DNA of 64,000 nucleotides from Palaemon carinicauda (Eukaryota > Arthropoda > Malacostraca > Decapoda > Palaemonidae), in NCBI RefSeq assembly GCF_036898095.1, contig NC_090765.1, positions 28,116,749 to 28,180,748 on the forward strand, given 5' to 3'. The translations under genes were made by a program, and so were the position numbers. Of the stretch, positions 21,146-31,836 are shown one piece after another (the first letter of the stretch is position 1; each line of letters opens with the position of its first letter). The notes beneath the pieces are model-generated. The model ran no database searches and was not told where the DNA came from. It was given only the letters and a program-made list of their open reading frames with translations.

Positions 21146-23490
21146 AGCTCGAGGAGTGTTAGGGTCATCAACTGCCTTCCTAGCAGAGGAATGAGCTCTC
21201 GGACAGAGGCCGCTGTACTATGGTCTTACGGAAACAGACATGGAAACCGACCGACCTTCCCTCTGAGCTGGCTGCTCTGACACTGAGCGCCTGTTCTTAG
21301 GAAGGTTCTTAGTGTCTTTCCTTTCCCGAGGTTGGATATTGAAGACTGCAAGAAAGGAGGAAGTCTCCCTCTCCGAACCATTGGACATGAGTGAGAGGGG
21401 CTGAAGCCTCAGCCACTGAAGTGGCTGGTTCCTGACGGTCCAATTCTATAGGCAAAAGCTTATAGTTGTCCGTAAAGAAAACCTCCTTAGGAGACTTCAA
21501 ACCCCTGCTGGACCTGGGGTGGACAGTCCCCTAAAGGAGGAGTGGCTACCTAATGACCCCATTTCCTATTGTGCAGGTTGATAGGAATAATGCATAACCT
21601 TTCCCACTCATGGTCCCGTCTGGTATTGGAAGCCTTAGTGCTCAGGTACTTCTGGTATCTTGAGGACTGTTGAGGAGATGGAAGATAGGACACCTCTGGA
21701 GGAGGAACCTGCCTAGCAGAACTGCTACATCTGGGATCAGTCGGAGGACTACTCCTCCCTGAAGAACTCGAAACCTCCAGTAGGATGGACGGACTACTAC
21801 TAAAGGGTCGTTGGTTGGTCCTGAGACTGCCTGACGCACTGCTGGCATCAGTTTGGCAAGCCATGTTGCATCCCTCAAGAAGGTGACGGCACTTGGAGGG
21901 GTGCCATGAGAGTACTTCCAAGGCTTCAGTGGAGTCCCTAGGATAGGTGAAGCATGAGCGGACAACCACCTGCCGTGCTCTTCTCCTTGCTCTGCTTCCC
22001 AAGGGAAGTGAGCCCAGTCAACTTAACGACCATGCACACCTGCACTCTCGTCACCTACCAGAGAAGAGTGAGCTGGAATGGCAAAAGCTACTGAAGACGC
22101 ATTTCCCTGTGAGTCCAATCACTGGCCCCCTTGATGACAAGAGGAGTGCTGGCAAGGAAAGCACTGGCGTAGAGTGCTGGCAAGTGCAACTGAGTTAGTG
22201 AGCGCAGGTAAGGTAGTATCTACCAGCACCTGTTACCTCGCCACTTGCGTGTAGCAAACTACCGAGGTAGGGCTCACCTAAGATGTATATGAAGTCAGAA
22301 CTCGTTGCGCTGGCGAGTATGGAATGGCAAACTTGCTACGGTCAGAAAGACACAAAGTTAAGAGAGAACACAGACCCTGTCAGGCAGAGTAGTTCGCCCG
22401 CCCATCTAGCTAGGTAGTTCGGTGCATAAAACCATACAAGACTCATTAGCAAGACTAGGATCAACGTCTCCCTGTATTACTGTGCTTTGAAGAATGACTC
22501 TCCTGCTCGTCATTTCCCTCAAAGGAAATAGGTGTGCGGCCTGACTTTCTCCTGAGGAAGAATAGGGCTGAGCTACTGCTGTGGCCAGACGTACAGGCAG
22601 AGCCACGGGTTCTCCCTCATAAGAGGTCGAAACTCAAGACAAGCTTTGAAAGACTTGGCTTACGATGGCAATGAAAGGGAGCTGCGAGCAGCCGCCTATC
22701 CCCATCGTTGTCTAGCTCCCAAAAGCTACGTTCCAAAGAGTTAGAACGAGGCATGGATGAACCTAATATATACTCGCTTGTGATAACCCCAAGAAGGTAA
22801 CCACTCAGGCAAAGGCAAAGATCATCTTTCTCTCGAACGGGAAGGTCGTACGACACCTGGTGGTGTAGAAGGGAACCCCTCCTGCAAGCAGGAAGGCTGT
22901 CAAACTGCAGCTGGTGAAGGGTAGTGGCCTGCGGACCTCCAGACAGTCAACTCTCCTCCCTTTCAGTGCATCGAGCAAGCCCAGACAAAAGGTTGGCATC
23001 GCTTACTACCATTCAAACATAGCCGAAGTTAGTTCCTGACTTCACCCAAAAGGGATCCCCTGACAAGTGACCCCAAGGGATACTTGTACGTATCTGCTCA
23101 CATTTGTCCGCTGAAGCTGAATGAACAAAGGATGGACGAGCGGATGCTGAAGTCGGAACTGCCACAGGTTATGGCACTACCCAAGACTAGAGAACAATGG
23201 TTTTATTTTGGAGTGTCCATCTCCTAGAAGAACTGGTGACCATAGCTAAAGTCTCTCTTCTACCCTTACCAAGAGGAAAGTGGCCACTGAACAATTACAG
23301 TGCAGTTACCTCTTGGGTGAAGGAGAATTGTTAGGTAATCTCAGTGTTGTCAGGTGTATGAGGACAGAGGAGAATATGTAAAGAATAGGCCAGACTATTC
23401 TATGTATGTGTGGGCAAAGGGAAAATGAACCATAACCAAATAACTCTCTAGCGGTAGTATCACAACGGGTGGCTGATGCCATGGCCAACC
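21146..23490 (-). pseudogene. Continuation of the old DIRS copy upstream of the I-like insertion (gag N-terminal part)
   Basis: This is the other half of the DIRS relic at 13.1-14.7 kb, separated from it by the I-like element. The longest minus-strand frame (21550-22002) is rich in S, P and R (for example SSPSILLEVSSSSGRSSPP), the composition of DIRS gag N-terminal regions here. Near 22139-22200 degraded copies of the gagtgctggcaaggaaagc type correspond to the 18-bp RS-repeat minisatellite. The remainder to 23490 shows no readable domain. Assignment beyond 22300 rests on position only. Confidence 0.5.
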
Positions 23491-23800
23491 TACTGGCTAC
23501 TAGCCATTAGACTAAAAGTGAGGGGTGGCAACACTACCTAACCACTGTAATGGGTAGGTAGGGGGTGGCAAGGGGGTACCCAGCAACCTATATCTACTCG
23601 CACGTCAGTGACCAATGTCGCTATTTTTATTGCAGGCAGGACTTATCGGGGGACAGGTGATGGCAGGGCAATTTATATAAATAACTCCAATTTTGTATTT
23701 GGGAAAAATACAAATTTATCTCTGAATTTGTCACTTGTTCCCATACTAACAAACCATGCGTTATTTATGTGGTGACTCGCCCTTAGGTGGGAGGTATGTC
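23490..23800 (-). mobile_element. DIRS 3' terminal repeat and internal complementary region, diverged
   Basis: From about 23490 the sequence follows the left terminus of the complete DIRS element (28180-28480): a gccattag word, then a g-rich run with gggtaggtaggggg, then gcaggact...gggggacagg, then gggaaaaatacaaattta, ctctgaatttgtcacttgttcc and ggtgactcgcccttagg. The complete element has ggttaggaaaaatacaaat, ctccgaatttgtcatttgttcc and gggtgacttacccttagg. The outer end is missing. This marks the 3' end of another minus-strand DIRS copy. Confidence 0.75.
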
Positions 23801-23939
23801 CGACTACAGGCTTATTATTAACCTGGGCTCACCTAGTATAGTATTAGACTGTAATCGAGTGAAACCTAGTACAGCAGGAGCCTGAAGTTCAGGGACGTTA
23901 CGTACAGGTCCACCGTCGGGGAACCCCACAAAGTCGGGA

Positions 23940-26350
23940 CTTTGTTGGCTATCAGAGGATTTATGACCATTCGGAGCTCATTACCTGAGTCACTCTGCTC
24001 AGATCATCTGCAAGTACATTCCTCTTGCCCGGAATGAAGCGAGCTGATAAGTTTTTCTGACCAAGATGGCATAGGGGCTGCACAAAGGTACCGCCTTGTT
24101 TCTTTATATAAGCCACTACAGTGGTGTTGTCGCTCATCAACATCACAGAGTGGCCCGCCAGCAACTGATGGAACTGACAGAGAGCTAGGAAGGCTGGTCT
24201 TCTTTCCAAGAGGTTTATGTGGTGGTACCTTTCGGACTCGGACCATAGGCTGGAGACTGTGTGCTGCAGCAAGTAGGCCCACTATCCTTCTTTTGTTGCG
24301 TCTGTAGAACAGCAAGTCCGGAGAAGGAACGAGAAGATCTTGCCCTTTGCAATGGTTTTTGTCTGCCACCCACCACAGTAAGTCTATCGCTTGGTCCTGC
24401 GTATTAGAAACTAGAATTTCCGGGTAGTCAGAGAATTGATTCCACACGGACTTTAGCTGCCAATGCAGGGATCTGATCCTGACGCAGGCATTTGGAACTA
24501 GAGGGAGTACGGAGGTTAGGTGACCTAGGAGACGTAACCATTGTCAGGCTGGTAAGTCTTCCCGTCTGAGGGCGGGTCTTGCCACTTCTCTCAGCCTGTG
24601 TACTCTCGTCTGATGGAAATACAGTACTGTACTTTCTGTTTGTTGATGTTAATGATCATATCGAGATAAACCAGTCTCTGGGATGGAAGCAGTGATGACC
24701 GCTGGATTTATCATGATTCCCAGATCTTGACAAAACTCTAGAAGCCTGTCTCAGTGATGAAGAAGGGTCATCTCAATGTCTGCTAGAATCAGCCAATCGT
24801 CAAGGTATCTTGGGAGACAAATACCGTTCTTGGGAACCAAAGATGCCTCTAGGGCAAACACCCTAGTAAAGACCTGAGATGCTGTTGCGAGATCAAAACT
24901 CCAGCCTCCAGAAGCCTTTTGCAAAAGAAAGAGTCGACTTTAGAAGCCTAGGGACCCGTCGAGGACCTCCTGGAGAGCGCCCTTCTGCAGCATGGAGTGA
25001 GGATCCCTCGAGAGTTGAGTTCCTCAAGCGCAGTACTTCCACCTTCAGCACCTGCCTGTGGAATCTCCCGATTATGGTATCCCGTCGCTTAAGGTGGGCG
25101 TTCGCCTACAAGTTGACTGCGTGGTGCAACAGGAACTCCAGCATACCTGACAAAAGGAAAGACTCCAAAAACTTCCAAAGACTTCCTTATAGACTCCTTA
25201 AACAAATATTCGGAGCACACAATAATGTATAGCCTAAAGAGCCAAACCATAGGTCGAGCCCTGAAGCAGCCTGCATGGCGTACTTCGTACCTTGTTCTAT
25301 GTTGAGGAGCTCAGATGCAAAAAGCAAAGCTCTCAGAGGTGAGAGAGTCTGAGTTGGAAGACTCCTAGTGAGGGATTCCACTAAGGGGGTCGAGAGTCAG
25401 GGTCGAGTGGGGTTCGTTCTCAATCTTATAATAAATGTACTGTAGTTCCTTTGCAGAATGAAAGGAAGTGAGAGAGATCGAGATGAGGAACCTGCTCTTA
25501 GGGAACTAGATGTTTCTACTATCTGGGAGATAGCTTTCCTCTTGGCTCCTGTCAGTCCCTTTGACCATGGCAGTACTCCGCTGGTCTTAGCGGGTCTCTG
25601 GGTTCCAAACATTTGGTCCAGAACCATCTCATTACCTTCCTGGGAGGTAGTACCAGGATTGGACAGCTTGTTTATGCCCCTCATGTAAGCAAGGACCAAC
25701 CAGAAGGACTGTTCCAACTCCTTACTCTCCTGTTCAGAGTGGAAATTTGGAATTGCTGCCCTTGGGAGATATTCCTTGTCCGTATCCAAAGCATCATCTA
25801 CCTCCAAGTTCTCATCCATAGGAGCCTGGGGTAGGTCTCAGTCATCAACAGGGTCATGAGAGGGACCTGCCTTAGGGGATCTTCTATCCGCCTCTGGTCT
25901 ACAAGATTCCCTTGACTTAGTGTTCTTGGGAATCGTCTTCAAGTCTTTCGACTACCTTCGCATCACAGGATGTAAGGGTTTGAGGGAGCTTGCGGTTCTT
26001 TCGACACGCTGGTCTCGGGGATAGGAGAATCCTCCTCTACCGGTGGTTCTGGGAACAGACATAGGTCCGGCGAAACCACCTTTATCTGTTGAGGCCAGAT
26101 TGATTGATTGATTGATTATCAGTTATCTGGCATCCTGACATCTTGAGGCCAGAAGGGATGGATAGAGATTTCCCTGGGAGAGCCAAGATCACTACTCATT
26201 CGGAGCTGGATGAGATCCGCATCCAGTGGCGTGTTGCATTTCATTCCTCTCTTTTGCCTCCTTGTTAGAGCATCCCTCGCCATAACTGTAGTTAGGGGAA
26301 GATGATCTAGTGATTGCTCCGTGCTAGAGCTCACCACTGGGTTTAGTTGG
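23940..26350 (-). pseudogene. DIRS copy fragment: RNase H, RT and gag, broken
   Basis: At 23961-24272 the minus strand reads SSLWSESERYHHINLLE, then SVMLMSDNTTVVAYIKKQGGTF and RFIPGKRNVLADDLSR, the RNase H of DIRS (compare 30.4-30.7 kb). From 24280 to 24960 the RT is recognisable only at nucleotide level (for example ctaggagacgtaacca and atcagccaatcgtcaaggta beside the corresponding 30940-31210 words). At 25187-25381 YAMQAASGLDLWFGSLGYTL and at 25397-25819 LEQSFWLVLAYMRGINKL, EMVLDQMFGTQRP and SGVLPWSKG are gag. Multiple frameshifts; about 12 kb of similar material elsewhere shows it is one of several related copies. Confidence 0.75.
26089..26153 (-). mobile_element. 43-bp stub of an I-like element with 11-bp target duplication
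   Basis: The insert 26100-26142 begins with a run of ATTG-type tetranucleotides and ends tctggcatcctgacatc, the same as the last bases of the full-length I-like element at 14689-14733 apart from a few mismatches. It is flanked by ttgaggccaga at 26089-26099 and 26143-26153. Orientation is minus. It interrupts the DIRS gag relic. The duplication length equals that of the full-length element, which supports the same machinery. Confidence 0.85.
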
Positions 26351-26639
26351 CGAAGAACGCTGTGCTTTATAGGTATTGCTACCCAGAGCGGATTTTCTCC
26401 TGGGGTCTAGACTACCCTGGCGGGATGAACCAGACTTCGAACTCTACAAAGGAATTCGAGGAGTAGCTCTGTCTAGAGCAAGTCGAGGCTGTAGAGGCAG
26501 AGGAGCCACACCTAAGGACTTTTGGAGGGTATTTACCAGCGTATCAAACCAAGAGGGAAGCTCGTCTCTTAAAAAGTCTGAGGTTTCCTTTGGGAGTCCG
26601 GGAGGTAGAGAATGCCCTCAAAAGTCAAATTCCTCAGCC

Positions 26640-27425
26640 TTGTACCCTCGGCTTGTGAGACCTATCGATGGAACCTTATTGTTATTGAGTCCGTACACCT
26701 AAGGATGGTGTTGGCACACAGGTTAACCCCCTAATGGGAAAAGAACTCAATCGACCTGGTACCTGACAATAGAAAAGTTTCCATCGACTTCCTAGTGGGG
26801 TCTTTGGACCAGTCTTTGGTCCTGATCAGGTGAACCACTGAACCCAACCAAAGGTCCTGCCCCAAAGTAGCCTGCATGGCATAGTACTGTATGCGACATT
26901 CTCCTGGTTGGAGATCTCCGAAGCCGAGAATGGGACGGAGAGTCCGGATAATCTTTCAAAGGGGACTACTCTGGTCAATGCCTCTAAAGAGTGGACCAGA
27001 GGCAGGGCTGGAAGAGGCTCGTTGGACACTTCATAATACCTCCTCTTCTGCACGAATGGCGGGAAGAGTCTCGAGGAAAAGCCTGAACGGAAGGAGCTGG
27101 ATCAGCCCCTTGGACCAGGGCAAAGCTGCACTGGCCGTCGGAGGTCTCTGTGTGCCATAGAAGTGGTCCAAGAACATGTCTTTACCATCTTGAGGGGGTG
27201 CCGATGGGCCGGACAAGCCATTAATGGTCCTAATGCAGATCAAGACCTGCCAGAAGGCATGCTACTACTCTTTCCGCTTCCGTCACTTTCAAGCTACAGC
27301 TCTAGGGAGATAGTCAACCTCCAAAATCAAAGTACAGTAGTCATCCACCTCCGAGCTTTCACCCATAGGAACCTGGGGTGGGTCAAAGTCGTCAGGATCG
27401 GCTGCTGAAGGAAGATCTCTAGCTG
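26640..27425 (-). pseudogene. Further DIRS gag fragment (second gag block in tandem)
   Basis: At 26826-27053 the frame contains QKRRYYEV, PLVHSLEALTRVVPFERL and SASEISNQENVAY, matching QQRRYFEI, PLHHSVEELTRGLSLEKL and SASEILSQEKVAK of 32.4-32.55 kb. At 27031-27243 DMFLDHFYGTQRPPTASAALPWSKG matches DTVLDQVYGIQKPP and ALPWSQG. The same gag segment is present just before at 25.2-25.8 kb, so these are two separate copies side by side in the same orientation. The copy stops at about 27425, next to the material leading into the Gypsy LTR. Confidence 0.75.
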
Positions 27426-27429
27426 ATGT

Positions 27430-27604
27430 CCTAACTAAGGCTCGTTTCACACGAGCGATTTAAAACCACGTGTCAAAGAGCATGTCTTCACACACGCGGC
27501 TGTTTCCCGTGCAGTTAGTCTGAATCAGGGAACAAAATGCTAGCCTGTCGGTGTTTGTTCGAGATGGAGAACGGGAAGGAGATGTACGAACACCTTCCAA
27601 CAAG
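27430..27604. other. Short unassigned segment between the DIRS relic and the Gypsy LTR
   Basis: It starts ggctcgtttcacacgagcg, which is self-complementary at its ends and resembles the tip of some cut-and-paste transposons, but no matching inverted end was found. It might instead be the outer part of the LTR if the LTR is longer than I call it. Confidence 0.3.
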
Positions 27605-27918
27605 TGTGTTTCTATGTATTTAATCCTTTGTATGTATTTCCTGTTTTTGTATTTAAATTCAAGATATTTTGTTCTGTATCAGTAGATGCAGAATTCTCCG
27701 CTCTTTTTTTTCTCATGTGATAATCAAATAGGTACATTTTATTTTAAGATTGTTATTCAATGATTTTTGTACCAAAAGAAACAAATTTAAAAACCTAAGC
27801 CTGGCTAATCCGACTCAGGCATTTTCTGTGCTACTTGTACGTCCGCACGTCTCGATGTAGTCCAGCTCTCTCGTCAATAAATCATCAGTGTCGGAAACTG
27901 TCTCTCTGTACCCTCACA
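27605..27918 (+). repeat. 5' LTR of a Gypsy retrotransposon
   Basis: A 314-bp segment starting TGTG and ending CACA, with a polyadenylation signal AATAAA at 27876-27881. It is followed at once by a leader containing ctggtgaccccgga, a primer-binding-site type sequence that I have seen in crustacean and other animal Gypsy elements. The 3' edge is well placed by the leader; the 5' edge rests only on the TG and the terminal symmetry. No second LTR is present in the window, so the two-LTR comparison cannot be made. Confidence 0.65.
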
Positions 27919-28086
27919 ACTGGTGACCCCGGAGCAGAAATGCCCTTGGACACTCCTTTCCATTAACGGACTTGAAACTGCGCTCGCCTGAGTGTTTTGG
28001 ATCATGAGGTACAATGAGACTGCCATTAACAGACTAAATACGGCACTCACATGAGCGTTTTAGCGAAAACATTTCCGATGCCTAAC
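27919..28086 (+). other. Gypsy leader: primer-binding site and gag start codons
   Basis: Two bases after the LTR comes tggtgaccccgga (27921-27933), the likely tRNA primer-binding site. The leader runs to an ATG at 28078, three codons before the point where the DIRS element interrupts. The remainder of gag resumes at 38999. Confidence 0.65.
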
Positions 28087-28290
28087 ATGACAAATTCGGA
28101 GATAATTTGTATTTTTCCTAACCATACAAACCTTAGCTATTTACATAGGGTTTACTTTCGGCGTAGCTGAAATGACGAGCCATTAGATTTTAACGAGGGT
28201 TAAACTAGCCCCGCGCTAGTTAGCACGGGGGTAGGGGAGGGGTAGCTAGCTACCCCTCCCCCCCCACACCGGTGAGCTGCCTCACTTCAC
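28087..28290 (-). repeat. DIRS 3' inverted terminal repeat
   Basis: The segment 28140-28290 is the reverse complement of 36011-36153: actttcggcgtagctgaaat, cgagccattagattttaacg, the palindromic ggggtagctagctacccc and caccggtgagctgcctcact. The outermost 50 bases differ from the opposite end except for the aaacc...gctatttaca part, as is normal for DIRS, whose two outer ends are not identical. Confidence 0.9.
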
Positions 28291-28335
28291 TTAGAGGTAG
28301 GACTTGTCTTGGGGGACAGGGCTGGCGGGCAAATA

Positions 28336-28440
28336 TGTGTAAATAGCTAAGGTTTGTATGGTTAGGAAAAATACAAATTATCTCCGAATTTGTCATTTGT
28401 TCCGTAACCGAAATACAAACCACGCTATTTACATAGGGTG
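28336..28440 (-). repeat. DIRS internal complementary region (copy of the circle junction)
   Basis: Bases 28336-28395 are the reverse complement of the outer left end of the element (28087-28140: atttgtatttttcctaacc and so on). Bases 28392-28440 are the reverse complement of the outer right end (38958-38997: ggtttgtatttcggttacgg). The two are joined near 28392. In the DIRS-1 model this region serves as template for completing the ends and making the circular intermediate. Confidence 0.88.
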
Positions 28441-28924
28441 ACTTACCCTTAGGCAGGGTGGAAAGTCCCCAGTCTTACTGGCTTTGGCTTACCCGGGGAC
28501 TCAGAATCCGAGTGAGCAGCACTTCGAGAAAAAGAGTCCCTGCGCCTCGCAAGTTTCTTGCTACGCAAGAAACGAGCGGCCTACATAGTTGTGTGTCGAT
28601 AGATGAAGTGTGACTCGTCCTAGGAAGTTGACCTGAAGTCCTTTATATGGAATTCTAGGCTAGGACGTCCCCATACCACCTCGTCAGGGTATAGGGGACA
28701 GGACAGTATTATACTTAATACTAGGAACACAGGGAAGCATGGTTTACCTGTAGAGGTTTGAGGTTAGCTATGCAGAGACCCAGGATGCTGCATTTCCCAA
28801 GAGAGGGGAGAATGAAGAAAGAAGTAAGGGCTAGACATACTCTTTCATTCACGCAGACTAAAACCGGGTAACAGTGCCCTCAACCTTCTGCTACTTGTCC
28901 ATTAAGGAGCCTGAGGTTAGACCA

Positions 28925-30753
28925 GCTGCTGTGCAGCCACCACAGGGCCGATAGAAAAAGTATCAAGGCTCCTGTGGGTCACGTCCTGCAGGTAGTGGGC
29001 TGTGAAGGTTGTTTGATGCTTCCAGACCCCAGCTTGTAGCACCTGCGTCACAGAGAAGTTTCTCTTGAAGGCCCCTGACATCATGTGCCCTTGGGAGACG
29101 TGACGGAGGAGGGTCTGGATTCAAGGCATGATGAATGGTCCGTCGAATCCAGGCTGAGATGGTATTCTTGGTGACCCTCCTCTTCGTCCTTCCCGTGCTC
29201 ACAAACAGAGCTTGCACGCGGGGACGGACTGCAGCTGTTCTCTTCAGATAACGTCTCAGACTTCTTACTGGGCAGAGTAGTAGATGATCTGGGTCATCTG
29301 TTATGGAACGAAGATTCCTAACACTGAAGGAGTCGAACTGTGGGTCCGGCACTCAAGGGTTCTGAGTCTTGGCAACAAACTCGGGGACGAACCTGAACGT
29401 TACCTCCCCCCATCCCCTTGAATGGGCAATGTCGTATGAGAGACCATGAAGTTCACTGACTCGCTTGGCCAAAGCCAGAGCGAGCAGGAATACTGTCTTC
29501 CAAGTCAGGTGTTGATCAGAGGCCTGGCGTAATGGTTCGAACGGGGGTCTCTTCAGAGCCCTGAGGACCCGAACCACGTTCCAAGGAGGAGGTCTCACTT
29601 CCGACTGAGGGCAGGTAAGCTCGTAGCTTCGTATGAGTAAGTTAAGTTCCAGCGAGGAGGAAATGTCTATTCCTTTAAGCCTGAAGGCAAGGCTTAAGGC
29701 TGAGCGATAGCCTTTCACCGCCAAGACCGAAAGGCGCATTTCCTCCCGCAAATAAACGAGGAACTCCGCTATTGCTGGAATAGAGGCATCGAGGGGAGAG
29801 ATACCCCTCCCACGATACCAACCACAGAAGACTCTCCACTTCGCCTGGTAGACCCCTGCGGATGACTTTTGCAAGTGTTGAGACATTCTTTCCGCAACTT
29901 GTTGTGAAAAGCCTTTCTCAGTGAGGAGACGCTGGATAGTCTCCAGGCGTGAAGTCGAAGCGATGCTACGGCTTTGTGGAAGATGTTGCAATGTGGTTGT
30001 CTGAGTAGCTCGTGTCGTGGGGGAAGCTCTCTCGGGGGTTCCGTCAGGAGCTGCAGAAGGTCCGGCCGAGAACCACTCTGCATGATGCCATAGCGGAGCT
30101 ATTAAGGTCATCGACAGGTTGACTGATAGTCTGGTCTTGTTGAGCACCCTTCTCATGAGACAGAACGATGGGAAGGCGTAGACGTCAATGTTGTCCCACC
30201 GTTGTTGGAAGGCATCTTGCCAGAGTGCCTTGGGGTCCGGGACTGGGGAGCAGTACAGCGGCAGCTTGAAATTCAAGGCTGTCGCGAACAGGTCCACTGT
30301 CGGGGAACCCCATAAAGTCAGGACTTTGTTGGCTACTTGAGGATCCAAAGACCAATCGCTACTCACTATCTGCGAAGCTCTGCTCAGACTGTCGGCGAGC
30401 ACATTCCTCTTGCCAGGAATGAAGCAAGCTGATAGACGTATCGAGTGGACTTCGGTCCATCTCAGTATCTCTACTGCAAGATGGGATAACTGTTGTGAAA
30501 AGGTACCTCCCTGCTTGTTGATATAAGCCACTACTGTGGTGTTGTCGCTCATCACCACCACGGAGTGGCCCGCCAGGATCTGTTGAAGGCCCAGAAGTAC
30601 GGCCTTCATCTGTAGCAGGTTGATGTGGAGGTACTTTTCTGATTCTGACCATAGGCCTGAGGCCCTCTGGTTCAGAACGTGGCCCCCCCCCCTCCCTTCT
30701 TTTGATGCGTCCAAAAACAGCATCAAATCCGGGGGAAGGACGAGAAGATCCAC
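28925..30753 (-). pseudogene. DIRS RNase H and tyrosine recombinase
   Basis: The main frame is 29353-30753 (466 codons). Residues 10-135 form RNase H: LFLDASKEGRGGG, the VVMSDNTTVVAYINKQGGTF block and FIPGKRNVLADSLSR. Residues 280-466 begin the recombinase: SQQVAERMSQHLQKSS, VKGYRSALSLAFRLKGID and the first catalytic arginine in LAKRVSELHGLS (codon at about 29461-29463). A TGA at 29353-29355 closes this frame, but the same frame continues to 28963 with LCPVRSLRRYLKRT and the AHDVRG box (His and second Arg). A short deletion then shifts the frame; in the neighbouring frame the remaining FKRNFSVTQVLQAGVWKH and the tyrosine of HYLQDV (codon 28992-28994) are intact. So all recombinase landmarks exist, but not in one frame. 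The enzyme would join the circular DNA to the target. Confidence 0.88.
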
Positions 30754-30786
30754 TCCCTTTCGAATGTTGTCGTCAGTCAGCCACCA

Positions 30787-31808
30787 TCACAGGTCCGTTT
30801 GTTCCGCAGGTCCTATCGAGACCAGAGTGTCCGGGGAATCGATGCCTTGATCCCACCGGGACTTGAGCCGCCACTGCAGAGATCTCATCCTGAGGCGGCC
30901 ATTGGGAACTAGACGGGCCAAGGAGGCTAGGTGACCTAGGAGACGTAACCAAGATTGGGCTGGAAGGTCTTCTCGACTGAGGAAAGGCTTTGCAACCCTC
31001 CTCAGCCTTGCTATCCTGTCGTCTGATGGAAAGGCTTTGTGGAGATTAGTGTCTAATATCATGCCTAGATATACCAGTCGTTGTGTTGGGAGCAGAGAGG
31101 ACTTCTCGAGTTTTACCATGATCCCTAGATCTTGGCAAATTCCCAGAAGCCTGTCTCGGTGTCGAAGAAGGGTCGACTCCGAGTCAGCCAGGATCAGCCA
31201 GTCGTCCAGATAACGGAGGAGACGGATGCCGTTCCTGTACGCCCACGAAGATATCAGTGTGAACACTCTGGTGAACACCTGAGGTGCTGTGGAGACCGAA
31301 ACACAGCACCTTGAACTGGTAGATCTTGTTGTCTAGGCTGAATCTTAGGTACTTCCTGGGAGACGGATGGATTGGGATCTGGAAGTACGCGTCCTTCAGA
31401 TCCAGTGTGCACATGAAGTCTTGCGGTCTCACTGCAAGTCTGACCGTGTCTGCTGTCTCCATGCTGAACGAAGTTTGCTTGACAAACTTGTTCAGGGCTG
31501 AAAGGTCGATGACGGGTCTCCAGCTTCCAGACGCCTTCTTTACAAGAAAGTCGACTGAAGAAGCCTGGGGAGCCGTCAACAACCTCCTGGAGAGCATCCT
31601 TCTTGAGCATGGTCTCGACTTCAGCCCGAAGGGCTAGCCCCTTTGCCGATCCCATGGCATAGGAGCTCAACGATACTGGATTCGCTGTCAGGGGAGGTTG
31701 AGATGATATGAACGGGATGCGATATTCTTGTCCGATCACAGAGACCGTCCAGGAATCGGCCCCGTGTTGCTGCCACCTGAGCACGCAACTTTGCAGGCAT
31801 CCCCCCAC
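30787..31808 (-). pseudogene. DIRS reverse transcriptase in three frames
   Basis: The N-terminal part lies in 31254-31808 (SWTVSVIGQEYRIPFIS, EVETMLKKDALQEVVDGSPGFFSR). The fingers and motif A lie in 31184-31597 (VKKASGSWRPVIDLSALNKF, then LDLKDAYFQIPI near 31380-31405). The catalytic YLDDWL (31195-31212) and the thumb (GIMVKLEKSSLLPTQRLVYLGM) lie in 30787-31278. Two frameshifts, near 31560 and near 31280, separate the parts. The residues needed for catalysis are all present, so decay is slight. The ORF would make cDNA from the element RNA. Confidence 0.88.
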
Positions 31809-31836
31809 AGGTGGACACGCAGGGGGATTGCCAATC

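Noticed and set aside
27430..27604. A complete MITE before the Gypsy LTR
   Set aside because: Only one suggestive end was found, with no inverted partner or target duplication.
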